Program-made: the position numbers and the translations under genes
NCBI GenBank assembly: GCA_021790075.1
Contig: JAJYIN010000043.1
Coordinates: forward strand, 1-11,805
Length of the DNA: 11,805 nt
Reading direction: 5' to 3'
DNA from: Actinomycetes bacterium
Lineage (GTDB): Bacteria > Actinomycetota > Thermoleophilia > BMS3ABIN01
Shown here: one piece after another, positions 1 to 7,381 of the stretch
Position numbering within the stretch: position 1 is the first letter of the stretch
How the letters are laid out: each line of letters opens with the position of its first letter
Notes under the pieces: model-generated
Told to the model about the DNA's origin: nothing
The model's input: only the letters and a program-made list of their open reading frames with translations
Database searches by the model: none

Positions 1-141
1 TGGCTGTTTAAGCGGGTTCTTGACTGGCGGAGCGGAAACTGCTGTAGAAGATGAGTTTAAGAATCTATCTCAAAAGGCTGTAGATTCTAAGAGGAATAAA
101 GCGTGGCGGCCGGCGGCGGGAGCAGCCGAGGGGGCCCGGCG
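1..141. other. Intergenic left edge, no complete gene
   Basis: No complete gene is visible before the stop codon of the minus-strand kinase at 142-144. Frame 1 on the plus strand reads about 17 residues, beginning WLFKRVLDWR, and stops at TGA 52-54. This could be the C-terminus of a plus-strand gene lying mostly outside the window, but the piece is too short to identify. Frame 2 stays open to 241 but runs antisense into the kinase gene, so it is probably chance. The region from about 40 to 100 is more A+T-rich than its surroundings and contains the inverted repeat listed separately. Confidence 0.4.
60..88. repeat. Short inverted repeat between convergent gene ends
   Basis: AGAATCTA at 60-67 is the exact reverse complement of TAGATTCT at 81-88, with a 13-base loop. 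It lies between the kinase stop and the possible end of a plus-strand gene at 54, where a shared terminator would be expected. The stem is A+T-rich and no T tract follows on either strand, so it would be a weak intrinsic terminator at best. A protein-binding site or a chance repeat is also possible. Confidence 0.35.
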
Positions 142-3100
142 TTACCTGTCTTCCTCAGCCAGCACTTTCTGCAGCACGCCTTGCAGCTCTTCAATGTCGA
201 AAGGCTTGGTCAGCGAGGGGTTGTCGACCTGGCTGAGATAGTTCCGGGTTTCCGGGTTCACGGAGTCACCGGAGATGAAGATGAAGTGGCGGGCGAGATC
301 CGGGTCGAAATCCATGATGGCCTGGTGCAGCATGGAGCCGTCCATTCCCGGCATCTTCACATCGCTGACCACGCAGTCGAAGTGCTTCTGCTTGAGTATT
401 CCCAGAGCCACTTCACCGTTTTGAGCCGTCTCAACCGTGTGTCCGGCCTGTTGCAGCGTCTTGGTCAGCACATCACGAACGGCAGCCTCGTCGTCCACGA
501 GCAGGATCTTGCCCAGACGGCATCTGATCTGTTCGTTTTGTTTCGCGGCCGCCGGTGCGGCCGGTTCCGCCTCCAGGGCGGGCAGCTCCACGACCATGGT
601 GGCGCCGCCGCCGGGCGTGGGCTGGGTCCAGATCTGCCCTCCATGCTCGGAAATAACTCCAAAACAGACGCTCAAACCAAGGCCGGTTCCCTTGCCCACA
701 TCCTTGGTGGTAAAAAACGGGTCAAAGATGCGGCTGCCGATCGATTCCGGAATCCCGGGCCCGTCGTCGGCGAATGAGATACGGATCTTTCCGTCCGCGA
801 ACCGGGCTGAAACCTTGATGAGACCGGCGCCGTTCTCCCCCATCATCGCCTGCTCGGCATTGGTGATCAGATTGAGAAAGACCTGCTGCAGCTGGTGGGG
901 GTCTGCCGTCGTGGCCGGCATGTCTTCGCAAAGATCGGTTTCGACCCCGATGTTATTGACCTTGAGGTCGTAGGCTTTCAGCTCCAGGGCTTCCCCGATG
1001 ACGGCATTGATGTCAACACGGCTGCGTTCCGGCTGATGCTTGCGGGCAAACGACAGCAGGTGGCGCACGATCCGGGTGGCGCGTTCCGCCTCCCGGTAGA
1101 TGCCCTCGGCATCCTGTTTGGCCTTGTCGCCGATATCCTGTGTCAACAGCAGCTGGGCATAACCGATCACGCCCGTCAGGGGATTGTTGATCTCATGCGC
1201 TACTCCAGATACCAACTGCCCCACAGCCACCATCTTCTCCGACTGCAGCAGTTGCTCGCGAAGGCGCGCGGATTCCGTGATATCACGCAGGATGTGGACG
1301 ACGCCCACAGTTTTCCCCTCCGAATCAACCATGGGATCCAGGGCCAGTTCGAGAGTGCGCCCGTCCGGCGTCACGGTCTCGCTCCGGCTGGACGAAGAAT
1401 GAGGCTGTGAAGATTTCAGGGGACAGATGGAATCGTCCGCGCAGAGGTCTCCCAGGACCTCAGTGCACTTACGGCCCAGCAGCCCGTTTACGGGACTGCC
1501 GGCGATTTTTGCCGCTGCCCGGTTCAGGCGAACCGTCCGGTTGTCGGCATCGACGATAACAATGCCTTCCTTGACGGAATCAAATGTCGTTTCCCACTCC
1601 TTTTTGGCCCTCGAGACATCCTTGAACAGATGCTGGTTGACCAGGGCCAGCGCCACCTGGCCGGCTATCGGCCGTAAGTCTTCGATGTCCTGGAGACCGA
1701 AGGCATTTTCCTTGAAACTGTTGAGGTTCATCGAGCCCATTACCTCACCCTGGGCAAACATGGGTACGCTCAATTGGGATCTAAATCCATCTGCCGCCAG
1801 CTGCTTCTTGCCGTTCAGCTCCTCGCCCTCACTGAGATCGCCACTCAGAAACGGCTTGCCGCTCCTGACCACCGAGCCCGGGATGGTGCCGTCGGCGGAA
1901 AAGACGTGATCGTCCCCCCACTCCGGGGGACCGAGGCCGCGCTGGACCAAGAGTCTCAGCCTCCCCTTGCCGGCATCCACGGTGATACTCAACCGGTCGA
2001 AATCAACCAGTTTCCTCGTCTCGGCAACGAAATCGTCATAGACATCCCCGATATCGAGGCTGGAGGCCAGCGTCACCGCTATATTGCTTCGGGCGATGGC
2101 CTTCTTTGTATTCTTGACAGATTCCTGATAAAGCTTTGCTTTCTCCAGGGCGACGCCGACCTGCAGGCCGATCTGTGTCAGGAGACGCGAGTCCTCGTCT
2201 GAAAAGGCGCCCACCCGGCGGGCGGCCAGAGAGATGGTGCCGATGTTCCTGCTCTTTGATTTTAAAGGCGCTCCTACATACGAAAGCTGACCGTCCTCGA
2301 TGATCTCGGGTGAAACCCTGTCGGTGAGGCGCATGTCGTCGAAGATTACCGCCTCGCCAGACTCCACGACATACGACGGACAGCCTTTTCCTTTGGGCAG
2401 GCGCGACACCGCTTTCTTCAACGAATCACCGATCCCTTCCGCGGCGGCCATAACCATATCGCCGGTTGCTCTGTCCAGAAGATGGATGGTGGCAAGGTCT
2501 CCCTTCTTCATGTCCAGGACCTGGCGAAGAGCCGCCCTCATGGTTTCCTGGAGGTCAAGGGAGGCGGCCAGGTTCTCGCTGATTTTGTTGAGCTCTTCCA
2601 GCTCGGCGCTGTGGCGCAACAGCTCCTCGTTGGCGCGCCGCAGTTCCGTGATATCATTCAGGACGATGGTCCTGCCCCCCTCCCGGCCCTCGTCGTTGAG
2701 GATCGGTACGATCTCGACACTGAAGTGGCGGCCGTTTCTCTCGACTTCCAGCCGCCGCACGGCGTTCTGTTGGAAAACATCGCAGCGCTCGCAGGCATCC
2801 CGCTTTTGTTTGAAGGAGCCCTGGATCTGGTCATGGCAGAAGGTGCCGCACTGCAGCCAGCAGCGCCGGTCCGCGCTTTCATAGGAAGGACAATCAAGCT
2901 TGGTGCAGCCCTTCACCTGCCAGCACGCCAGCATCTCATCCTGAACGATTTCCCGCTGGATTGCTTCATTGAGCGCCGGCACGCCGGTATCCGCCGAGCG
3001 CTCCAGCTCGGTCGCCGGCTTTCCCAGGGCTGCTTCCGCAGCGGGGTTGACCGAGATGATCACGCCATCACGGTCGGCCACGATGATGCCGTCACCGATG

Positions 3101-3957
3101 CTCTGATGGATGGCGCGGATGCGGCGTTTCTCTTCCTCCAGCTGCTTTGTGCGGCGCTCCAGCGATTCCGCCATGAAATTAAAGGAGTTGCCCAGCCGTG
3201 ACAGCTCGTCATGGCCCCACATGACGACCCGCTGGGACAGGTCACCCCGGGACATGGCGTCGGCTGCTCCCGAGAGGTCCAGCACCGGCTTCAGCAGCCG
3301 CCGGCCGGCGAAGCCGGCCAGGCCCAGCCCCAGCAAGATGGCGATCGCGGCGGCTCCCCAGCTTGCCGCCACGGCTGACTGCCTGGCCTTGTCCCGGGTC
3401 TGGACCGCCTGATCCCGGTCGGCCGTAAACGAGGCAGCTATATTCGAGCGCAGGCCGAGCATCCTTTGGTGGAGCGAGTCCAGCTCCCCATCAAGCTGCG
3501 AAATGTTGGCACCGGCAGTATCAGCCAGAGGCACCATCTGCCTCAGAAATATATTTTTGACGCGAGTGTGGATCAAGAGGCACTCGGTGAACCAGGCCCG
3601 CTCCTGGATGCTGTCGGCAAACGCCGCTGCCCTATCGTGCGCGCTGTCCACCTGGCCGGCTGCCGCCATGAACAAGCCCACCGCCATGGCGTGATCTGTC
3701 ATGCCGCCGGCATGATCGATGACGAGCTGGTTGGAGGCGATCATTTCCTTTTGGAGGCTTTCCTCCATCTGGGACAGGTCGCTCAGTGCCCGCGTGTGAG
3801 AGCCTACGTCCTGGGTGGTTTCGTCAACGATTCTCTGGTAACGGTAAAAAAAGAAGGAGGGCAGGGCAAAAGCGACGATAATGGCCAGCATCGGCAGGAC
3901 TATCTTCAACCCCAGCCGGCTGCGGAACACTCCGAAAAATTCCCTTATTCTCTTCAT
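142..3957 (-). CDS. Membrane hybrid histidine kinase (HAMP-PAS-GAF-GAF-PAS-HisKA-HATPase-REC)
   Basis: This 1271-residue sensor kinase should autophosphorylate on His921 and pass phosphate to its own receiver. TM1 spans about 17-39 and TM2 about 199-217, bracketing a mostly helical extracytoplasmic sensor region. HAMP follows at about 218-272, then PAS1 (about 280-438), GAF1 (465-605), GAF2 (625-775) and PAS2 (785-897). The H box is near 906-935, the N box has N1029 and N1033, the G1 box is DDGPGIP (1064-1070) and the G2 box GTGLGL (1090-1095). The receiver (about 1149-1267) has acidic D1155/D1156, phosphoacceptor D1199 and K1251. PAS1 carries eight clustered cysteines (345-392) and PAS2 three (831-845). 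The signal is unknown; redox, a metal or a small ligand could fit. ATG 3957 has no Shine-Dalgarno. A weak TTGAAG (3997-3992) and TCTTAT (3973-3968) pair could start a nearly leaderless message. No partner regulator is adjacent. The architecture is certain; the function is open. Confidence 0.93.
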   Translation of the reverse strand: MKRIREFFGVFRSRLGLKIVLPMLAIIVAFALPSFFFYRYQRIVDETTQDVGSHTRALSDLSQMEESLQKEMIASNQLVIDHAGGMTDHAMAVGLFMAAAGQVDSAHDRAAAFADSIQERAWFTECLLIHTRVKNIFLRQMVPLADTAGANISQLDGELDSLHQRMLGLRSNIAASFTADRDQAVQTRDKARQSAVAASWGAAAIAILLGLGLAGFAGRRLLKPVLDLSGAADAMSRGDLSQRVVMWGHDELSRLGNSFNFMAESLERRTKQLEEEKRRIRAIHQSIGDGIIVADRDGVIISVNPAAEAALGKPATELERSADTGVPALNEAIQREIVQDEMLACWQVKGCTKLDCPSYESADRRCWLQCGTFCHDQIQGSFKQKRDACERCDVFQQNAVRRLEVERNGRHFSVEIVPILNDEGREGGRTIVLNDITELRRANEELLRHSAELEELNKISENLAASLDLQETMRAALRQVLDMKKGDLATIHLLDRATGDMVMAAAEGIGDSLKKAVSRLPKGKGCPSYVVESGEAVIFDDMRLTDRVSPEIIEDGQLSYVGAPLKSKSRNIGTISLAARRVGAFSDEDSRLLTQIGLQVGVALEKAKLYQESVKNTKKAIARSNIAVTLASSLDIGDVYDDFVAETRKLVDFDRLSITVDAGKGRLRLLVQRGLGPPEWGDDHVFSADGTIPGSVVRSGKPFLSGDLSEGEELNGKKQLAADGFRSQLSVPMFAQGEVMGSMNLNSFKENAFGLQDIEDLRPIAGQVALALVNQHLFKDVSRAKKEWETTFDSVKEGIVIVDADNRTVRLNRAAAKIAGSPVNGLLGRKCTEVLGDLCADDSICPLKSSQPHSSSSRSETVTPDGRTLELALDPMVDSEGKTVGVVHILRDITESARLREQLLQSEKMVAVGQLVSGVAHEINNPLTGVIGYAQLLLTQDIGDKAKQDAEGIYREAERATRIVRHLLSFARKHQPERSRVDINAVIGEALELKAYDLKVNNIGVETDLCEDMPATTADPHQLQQVFLNLITNAEQAMMGENGAGLIKVSARFADGKIRISFADDGPGIPESIGSRIFDPFFTTKDVGKGTGLGLSVCFGVISEHGGQIWTQPTPGGGATMVVELPALEAEPAAPAAAKQNEQIRCRLGKILLVDDEAAVRDVLTKTLQQAGHTVETAQNGEVALGILKQKHFDCVVSDVKMPGMDGSMLHQAIMDFDPDLARHFIFISGDSVNPETRNYLSQVDNPSLTKPFDIEELQGVLQKVLAEEDR

Positions 3958-4031
3958 GGCATTTTCGATAAGAGGAGGCTTTGGCTCTCGCCTTCAATTT
4001 TCTATCGACTGCGGAGGGTTTACCTTTATCC

Positions 4032-4055
4032 TCGAGATGAAGGACGTCGAGATGA
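4032..4055. repeat. Direct repeat upstream of the kinase gene
   Basis: TCGAGATGA occurs at 4032-4040 and again at 4047-4055, a 15-base period, in the 118-bp gap between the proA stop and the kinase start. It lies about 35 bases upstream of the weak -35-like TTGAAG of the kinase gene. A tandem 9-mer at this spacing could be a regulator-binding site. It could also form part of an alternative hairpin, since CTCGA (4031-4035) pairs with TCGAG (4047-4051). No known regulator matches by eye. Confidence 0.3.
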
Positions 4056-4075
4056 GGAGGGAGTCCTGGGAGCGG

Positions 4076-5323
4076 CTACTCGCGAACCTGTCCGGACCCG
4101 CGGATGACGTATCTGGAGCCGGTCATCTCCTCTATCCCCATGGGGCCGCGGGGATAGACGCGGTCAGTATTGATGCCGCTGGCCGGGCCGATGCCGAAAG
4201 GCAGCCCGTCGGTGAGGCGGGTGGAAGCGTTCCAATAGGTGGCGGCGCTGTCGACGAGCTTCAGAAAGCGCTCGCCCTTTTCCTCATCGCCGGTGACGAT
4301 GGCGTCCGCCAGGCCTGAGTGGTAGCGCCGGATGTGGGCAATGGCCTCGTCGAAGCCGCTGACAACCTTGAGCGACAGGATCAGGTCCAGGTACTCGGTG
4401 TCCCAATCCTCCTCGGTGGCCGCCTCCCAGCCGGGTATGATCGCGCGCGCCGCCTCATCGGCGCGAACCGTCACACCGGCGGCTGCCAGCGCCTCTGCCA
4501 GCGCCGGCAGCATCTCCGCAGCGCAGGCCTCATCCACCAGCACAGTCTCGGCGGAGTTGCAGGTGCTGGGGCGGTTGGCCTTGGCGTTGACTACAATGCC
4601 GACTGCCATCTGGCGGCCGGCGCTGGACTCCACGTAGACGTGGCAGAGGCCGCGGTAGTGTTTCATCACCGGTATCCGCGACTGCTCGGTCACGGCCTTT
4701 ATGAGCCGGTGGCTGCCCCTGGCGATCACCAGGTCGATGAGCCCGGCCAGGCCCAGCAGCTCGCTGACGGCTTCGTGCGCTGTGGTCTCGATGAACTGGA
4801 CGGCGCCGGCTGGAAGGCCGGCGGCCGTGCCGGCCTCGGTCATCAGCCGGGCCAGGATGCTGTTGGAGTTGATTGCTTCCGACCCGCCCCGCAGAATGAT
4901 GCAGTTGCCGGCCTTGAGGCTGAGTCCGGCGGTCTCGGTGGTGACATTTGGCCGGGCCTCGTAGACGATGGCGATGACTCCTATGGGGCTGCGCACCCGG
5001 GACAGTTTCATGCCGTTGGGCGCCGTCCACGACTTGATCACCTCTCCCACCGGGTCGGCCATGGCGGCGATATCCCGCAGATTGCTGGCCATTAGCCGGA
5101 CCCGGTCGCCGTTGAGCATGAGCCGGTCAAGCATGGCCGTGGTCAGGCCCTTCTGACGCCCCGCATCCAGGTCGATGGCGTTGGCCGCCTCGATATCCGC
5201 CAGCCCGGCTTCCAGGGCGGCGGCCATGGCAATCAGGGCGGCGTTTTTCACTCCAGCGGGAAGAACCGAGAGCTCGTGGGCGGCCTCACGGGCCGCTCTG
5301 GCTTTTTCTGTTACCGTCGTCAT
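4076..5323 (-). CDS. proA: Gamma-glutamyl phosphate reductase
   Basis: ProA reduces L-glutamyl 5-phosphate to glutamate 5-semialdehyde with NADPH, the second step of cytoplasmic proline synthesis. The 415-residue length is normal for the family. Family landmarks are the NAD(P)-binding part with VYEARPNVT (about 120-128), KHYRGLCHVYV (221-231), the catalytic segment VNAKANRPSTCNSAET with Cys255, WNASTRLTDG (364-373) and the terminal GSRYVIRGSGQVR. ATG 5323 is chosen because the product begins at the usual place; a purine-rich AAAGGA lies about 12-13 bases upstream, somewhat far. A consensus -10 (TATAAT, 5376-5371) lies about 50 bases upstream. proB, often adjacent in other bacteria, is not in the window, and the next gene on this strand is an unrelated kinase. 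Nothing looks damaged, so I expect a functional enzyme. Confidence 0.97.
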   Translation of the reverse strand: MTTVTEKARAAREAAHELSVLPAGVKNAALIAMAAALEAGLADIEAANAIDLDAGRQKGLTTAMLDRLMLNGDRVRLMASNLRDIAAMADPVGEVIKSWTAPNGMKLSRVRSPIGVIAIVYEARPNVTTETAGLSLKAGNCIILRGGSEAINSNSILARLMTEAGTAAGLPAGAVQFIETTAHEAVSELLGLAGLIDLVIARGSHRLIKAVTEQSRIPVMKHYRGLCHVYVESSAGRQMAVGIVVNAKANRPSTCNSAETVLVDEACAAEMLPALAEALAAAGVTVRADEAARAIIPGWEAATEEDWDTEYLDLILSLKVVSGFDEAIAHIRRYHSGLADAIVTGDEEKGERFLKLVDSAATYWNASTRLTDGLPFGIGPASGINTDRVYPRGPMGIEEMTGSRYVIRGSGQVRE

Positions 5324-5370
5324 GCCCGGTCGATTTCCTTTCAGGCGTTTGGCTGGGACCGAACCTGCAT

Positions 5371-5376
5371 ATTATA
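5371..5376 (-). promoter_or_regulatory. Probable proA -10 element
   Basis: Reading the minus strand, TATAAT occupies 5376-5371 within a longer A+T stretch (5369-5382) that stands out from the G+C-rich surroundings. The predicted start of transcription is near 5364, giving a leader of about 40 bases before the proA ATG. The -35 position is poor; TTCATG or CTTCAT lies at 16-17 bp spacing. The same nine bases, ATATATAAT, occur facing the other way before the aldolase gene. Confidence 0.5.
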
Positions 5377-5470
5377 TATAAACGCGGCCCGTCATGAAGT
5401 TGGCCGCTGCGATTGCGACCTGGGGTCAACGCATCAGGAACGCCCGCCGGGGTCGTCCGGGCCGGGGAGA

Positions 5471-5481
5471 TGATATATAAT
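5471..5481 (+). promoter_or_regulatory. Probable aldolase promoter, extended -10
   Basis: TGATATATAAT at 5471-5481 contains a perfect TATAAT (5476-5481). It can also be read as TG-N-TATATA, an extended -10. No good -35 is visible 16-18 bases upstream. The transcript should begin near 5487-5488, about 30 bases before the ATG at 5518, which leaves room for the ribosome-binding site at 5501-5509. Confidence 0.55.
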
Positions 5482-5500
5482 TTCCGGGCTTGCCAACGTG

Positions 5501-5509
5501 AAAGGAGAG
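5501..5509 (+). promoter_or_regulatory. Ribosome-binding site of the aldolase gene
   Basis: AAAGGAGAG ends eight bases before ATG 5518. It fixes the start there rather than at the upstream in-frame ATG 5413 or 5470, which both lie before the predicted transcription start. Confidence 0.75.
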
Positions 5510-5517
5510 CAATAATC

Positions 5518-6465
5518 ATGGTTGAGAGGGGAGACATCAAAGCACCGCTTGATGTCCCGCAGTCCAGGCGGGACGAGTACATCGACAACTACCTGCTCAT
5601 GACGAAGAGCACCGGTAGGCTGATGCTCTTTGCTGGCGACCAGAAAGTGGAGCATCTCAACAAGGATTTTTATGGGGAATATGAGCTGGGGAAGATTCCT
5701 GAAGATGACGCCGACCCGGAGCACATGTTCCGCATCGCCAGCAAGAGCACGATTGGCGTCTACGCCACCCAGATCGGCATGATCTCCAGATACGGGATGG
5801 ATTATCCTGATGTCCCCTATCTGGTCAAGCTCAATTCCAAGACCAACTTGGTCAAGAAGAGCACCATGGACCCGTTCAGCAACCAGTGGCTGCCGGTCCA
5901 GAACGTCGTCGACCTCAAGCGCGAGTCGGGGCTCAAGATCCACGCGGTCGGCTACACCATCTATCTGGGCAGCACCTACGAGCCGCAGATGCTCCAGCAG
6001 GCGGCCGAGATCGTCGCCGAAGCCCACAGCCACGGCCTGCTCACGGTGTTGTGGATCTACCCGCGCGGCAAGGACGTCGCCGACGAGAAAGACCCGCACC
6101 TGATCGCCGGCGCCACTGGCGCGGCGCTCACCCTGGGCTCCGACTTCGTCAAGGTGAACTACCCCAAGGCGGAGGGCCAGGAATCGGCAGAGATCTTCAA
6201 GGAAGCCGTTGTGGCGGCCGGACGCTGCGGCGTCGTCGCCGCCGGGGGTTCCTCTACCGACGCCCGCGCCTTTCTCCAGCGGCTCCATGATCAGATCTTC
6301 ATCAGCGGCGCCATCGGCAACGCCACCGGGCGCAACATCCATCAGAAGCCGCTGGATGAAGCAGTCCGCATGTGCGACGCCATCTCCGCCATCACTCTGG
6401 CCGGCATGTCCGTGGAAGAGGCCGTCAACGTCTACGAGGGCAGCAAGTGCCTGACCCTGACCTGA
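5518..6465 (+). CDS. Class I fructose-bisphosphate aldolase, archaeal/DhnA type
   Basis: The 315-residue product belongs to the DeoC/LacD/FbaB (DhnA-like) class I aldolases, TIM barrels that form a Schiff base with the substrate and need no metal. The most likely reaction is reversible cleavage of fructose 1,6-bisphosphate to glyceraldehyde 3-phosphate and dihydroxyacetone phosphate in glycolysis or gluconeogenesis. Visible landmarks are FAGDQKVEH (38-46), the WIYPRGK strand (179-185), SDFVKVNYPK with Lys212 as the likely Schiff-base lysine, and the phosphate-binding turns AAGGSST (241-247) and GNATGRNIHQ (267-276). The gene has its own -10, a good ribosome-binding site and a strong terminator, so it is probably monocistronic. 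It is divergent from proA. Other phospho-aldolases of the superfamily have similar motifs, so the exact substrate is less certain than the family. Confidence 0.85.
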   Translation: MVERGDIKAPLDVPQSRRDEYIDNYLLMTKSTGRLMLFAGDQKVEHLNKDFYGEYELGKIPEDDADPEHMFRIASKSTIGVYATQIGMISRYGMDYPDVPYLVKLNSKTNLVKKSTMDPFSNQWLPVQNVVDLKRESGLKIHAVGYTIYLGSTYEPQMLQQAAEIVAEAHSHGLLTVLWIYPRGKDVADEKDPHLIAGATGAALTLGSDFVKVNYPKAEGQESAEIFKEAVVAAGRCGVVAAGGSSTDARAFLQRLHDQIFISGAIGNATGRNIHQKPLDEAVRMCDAISAITLAGMSVEEAVNVYEGSKCLTLT

Positions 6466-6492
6466 AACCGCTCCAATCCTGAAGCAGCACCG

Positions 6493-6521
6493 GCCCCCCG
6501 CGTAGCGACGCGGGGGGCTTT
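6493..6521 (+). terminator. Intrinsic terminator of the aldolase gene
   Basis: A perfect 11-bp stem pairs 6493-6503 (GCCCCCCGCGT) with 6508-6518 (ACGCGGGGGGC) around the four-base loop AGCG. It is followed by TTTCCCTTT, an interrupted T tract. It starts 27 bases after the aldolase stop codon. The stem is very stable, but the short first T run means termination may not be complete. Confidence 0.85.
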
Positions 6522-6526
6522 CCCTT

Positions 6527-6532
6527 TATACT
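6527..6532 (+). promoter_or_regulatory. Candidate -10 for a leaderless amidohydrolase message
   Basis: TATACT at 6527-6532 differs from TATAAT at one base and ends six bases before ATG 6539. A transcript starting about seven bases downstream would begin on or next to the A of the start codon. There is no Shine-Dalgarno before this ATG, which fits leaderless translation. The -35 (TAGCGA, 6503-6508, 18-bp spacing) is poor and lies inside the preceding terminator hairpin. Confidence 0.45.
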
Positions 6533-6538
6533 GGGCGC

Positions 6539-7381
6539 ATGGTCATCGATTTTCACACCCACATCTTCCCGCCGGACGTGATCCGCGGCCGGGAAAGCTA
6601 CCTGGACCGGGAAGCCTGGTTTGCCGAGCTTTATGGCCGGCCTGAAGCGCGCATGGCGACGGTTGAGGATTTGATCGAGGAGATGGACCGTTCGGGAGTC
6701 GACATGGCCGTCGCCTGCGGGTTTGCCTGGAACAGCCTCGAGCTCTGCGCCTATGGCAATTCCTACATCGCGGACGCCGCAGCCCGCTTCCCCGAACGCA
6801 TCATCGGCTTTGCCTGCGTGCCGCCGCTGCGTCCCGGAGCCGCGGCGGAGCTGGAGCGCTGCGCTTCCCTGGGCCTGAAAGGCGTCGGCGAACTCATGCC
6901 GGACGGGCAGGGCTTTGACCTGGATGACACCGCCGGACTGGCGCCGCTGGCCTCCGCGGCGGCTGCCCATGGGTTGCCCCTGCTGGTTCACCTCAGCGAG
7001 CCGGTGGGCCACAGCTACCCCGGCAAGGGAACAACCACCCCCGGCAAGGGCTACCGGTTCGTCCGCGCCTTCCCTGAGCTGAAGGTGGTGCTGGCCCACT
7101 GGGGCGGCGGCCTGCCCTTTTATGAGCTGATGCCGGAGGTGCGGGAAGCCATGGCCAACGTCTATTACGACTGCGCCGCCAGCCCTTTGCTCTATGACGG
7201 CGGCGTCTTCACGGTGGCGCTGCGGCTGCTGGGGCCGGAAAAGATTCTGTTCGGCAGCGACTTTCCGCTGATCTCCCCCGGGCGCTACCGGCGCGAACTC
7301 GAGGGCCTGGAACTGGACGGAAGTGCTTACGATGCCATCATGGGGGGCAACGCTGCCCGGCTTCTGGGGGTGGGCAGATGA
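6539..7381 (+). CDS. Amidohydrolase 2-family metal-dependent hydrolase (PF04909-like)
   Basis: The 280-residue product is a metal-dependent TIM-barrel hydrolase or decarboxylase of the ACMSD/amidohydrolase-2 type, probably cytoplasmic, as no signal peptide is seen. Candidate metal or catalytic residues are HTH (His6, His8), Glu118 in KGVGELMPD, His151 in LLVHLSEP, His187 in VVLAHWGGG and Asp241 in LFGSDFPL. The order is typical of the family, and the final NAARLLG motif is also characteristic. The substrate cannot be read from the sequence; the family covers decarboxylation and C-N or C-O hydrolysis. The stop overlaps the larB start as ATGA, so the two are probably translationally coupled. 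The start rests on the HTH motif lying at residues 6-8, as usual, and on the -10 just upstream; no ribosome-binding site is visible. Confidence 0.9.
   Translation: MVIDFHTHIFPPDVIRGRESYLDREAWFAELYGRPEARMATVEDLIEEMDRSGVDMAVACGFAWNSLELCAYGNSYIADAAARFPERIIGFACVPPLRPGAAAELERCASLGLKGVGELMPDGQGFDLDDTAGLAPLASAAAAHGLPLLVHLSEPVGHSYPGKGTTTPGKGYRFVRAFPELKVVLAHWGGGLPFYELMPEVREAMANVYYDCAASPLLYDGGVFTVALRLLGPEKILFGSDFPLISPGRYRRELEGLELDGSAYDAIMGGNAARLLGVGR

Noticed and set aside
20..241. 73-codon plus-strand frame at the left edge
   Set aside because: Two thirds of its second half lies antisense to the kinase receiver domain and its sequence there is low-complexity Ser-rich. The first part could be real coding from outside the window, but this cannot be judged.
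4319..5095. 258-codon open frame on the plus strand, antisense to proA
   Set aside because: ProA is unambiguous in the other strand. The antisense translation is rich in Gly, Ala, Asp and His, as expected for a shadow of G+C-rich coding DNA.
5413..5517. In-frame upstream extension of the aldolase by 35 codons
   Set aside because: The predicted -10 element lies inside it and a strong ribosome-binding site precedes ATG 5518; the extra residues do not resemble the family.
5434..6342. 302-codon open frame on the minus strand, antisense to the aldolase gene
   Set aside because: The plus-strand frame has clear aldolase motifs and expression signals. The antisense frame has no recognisable domain, and long antisense frames are common in G+C-rich genes.
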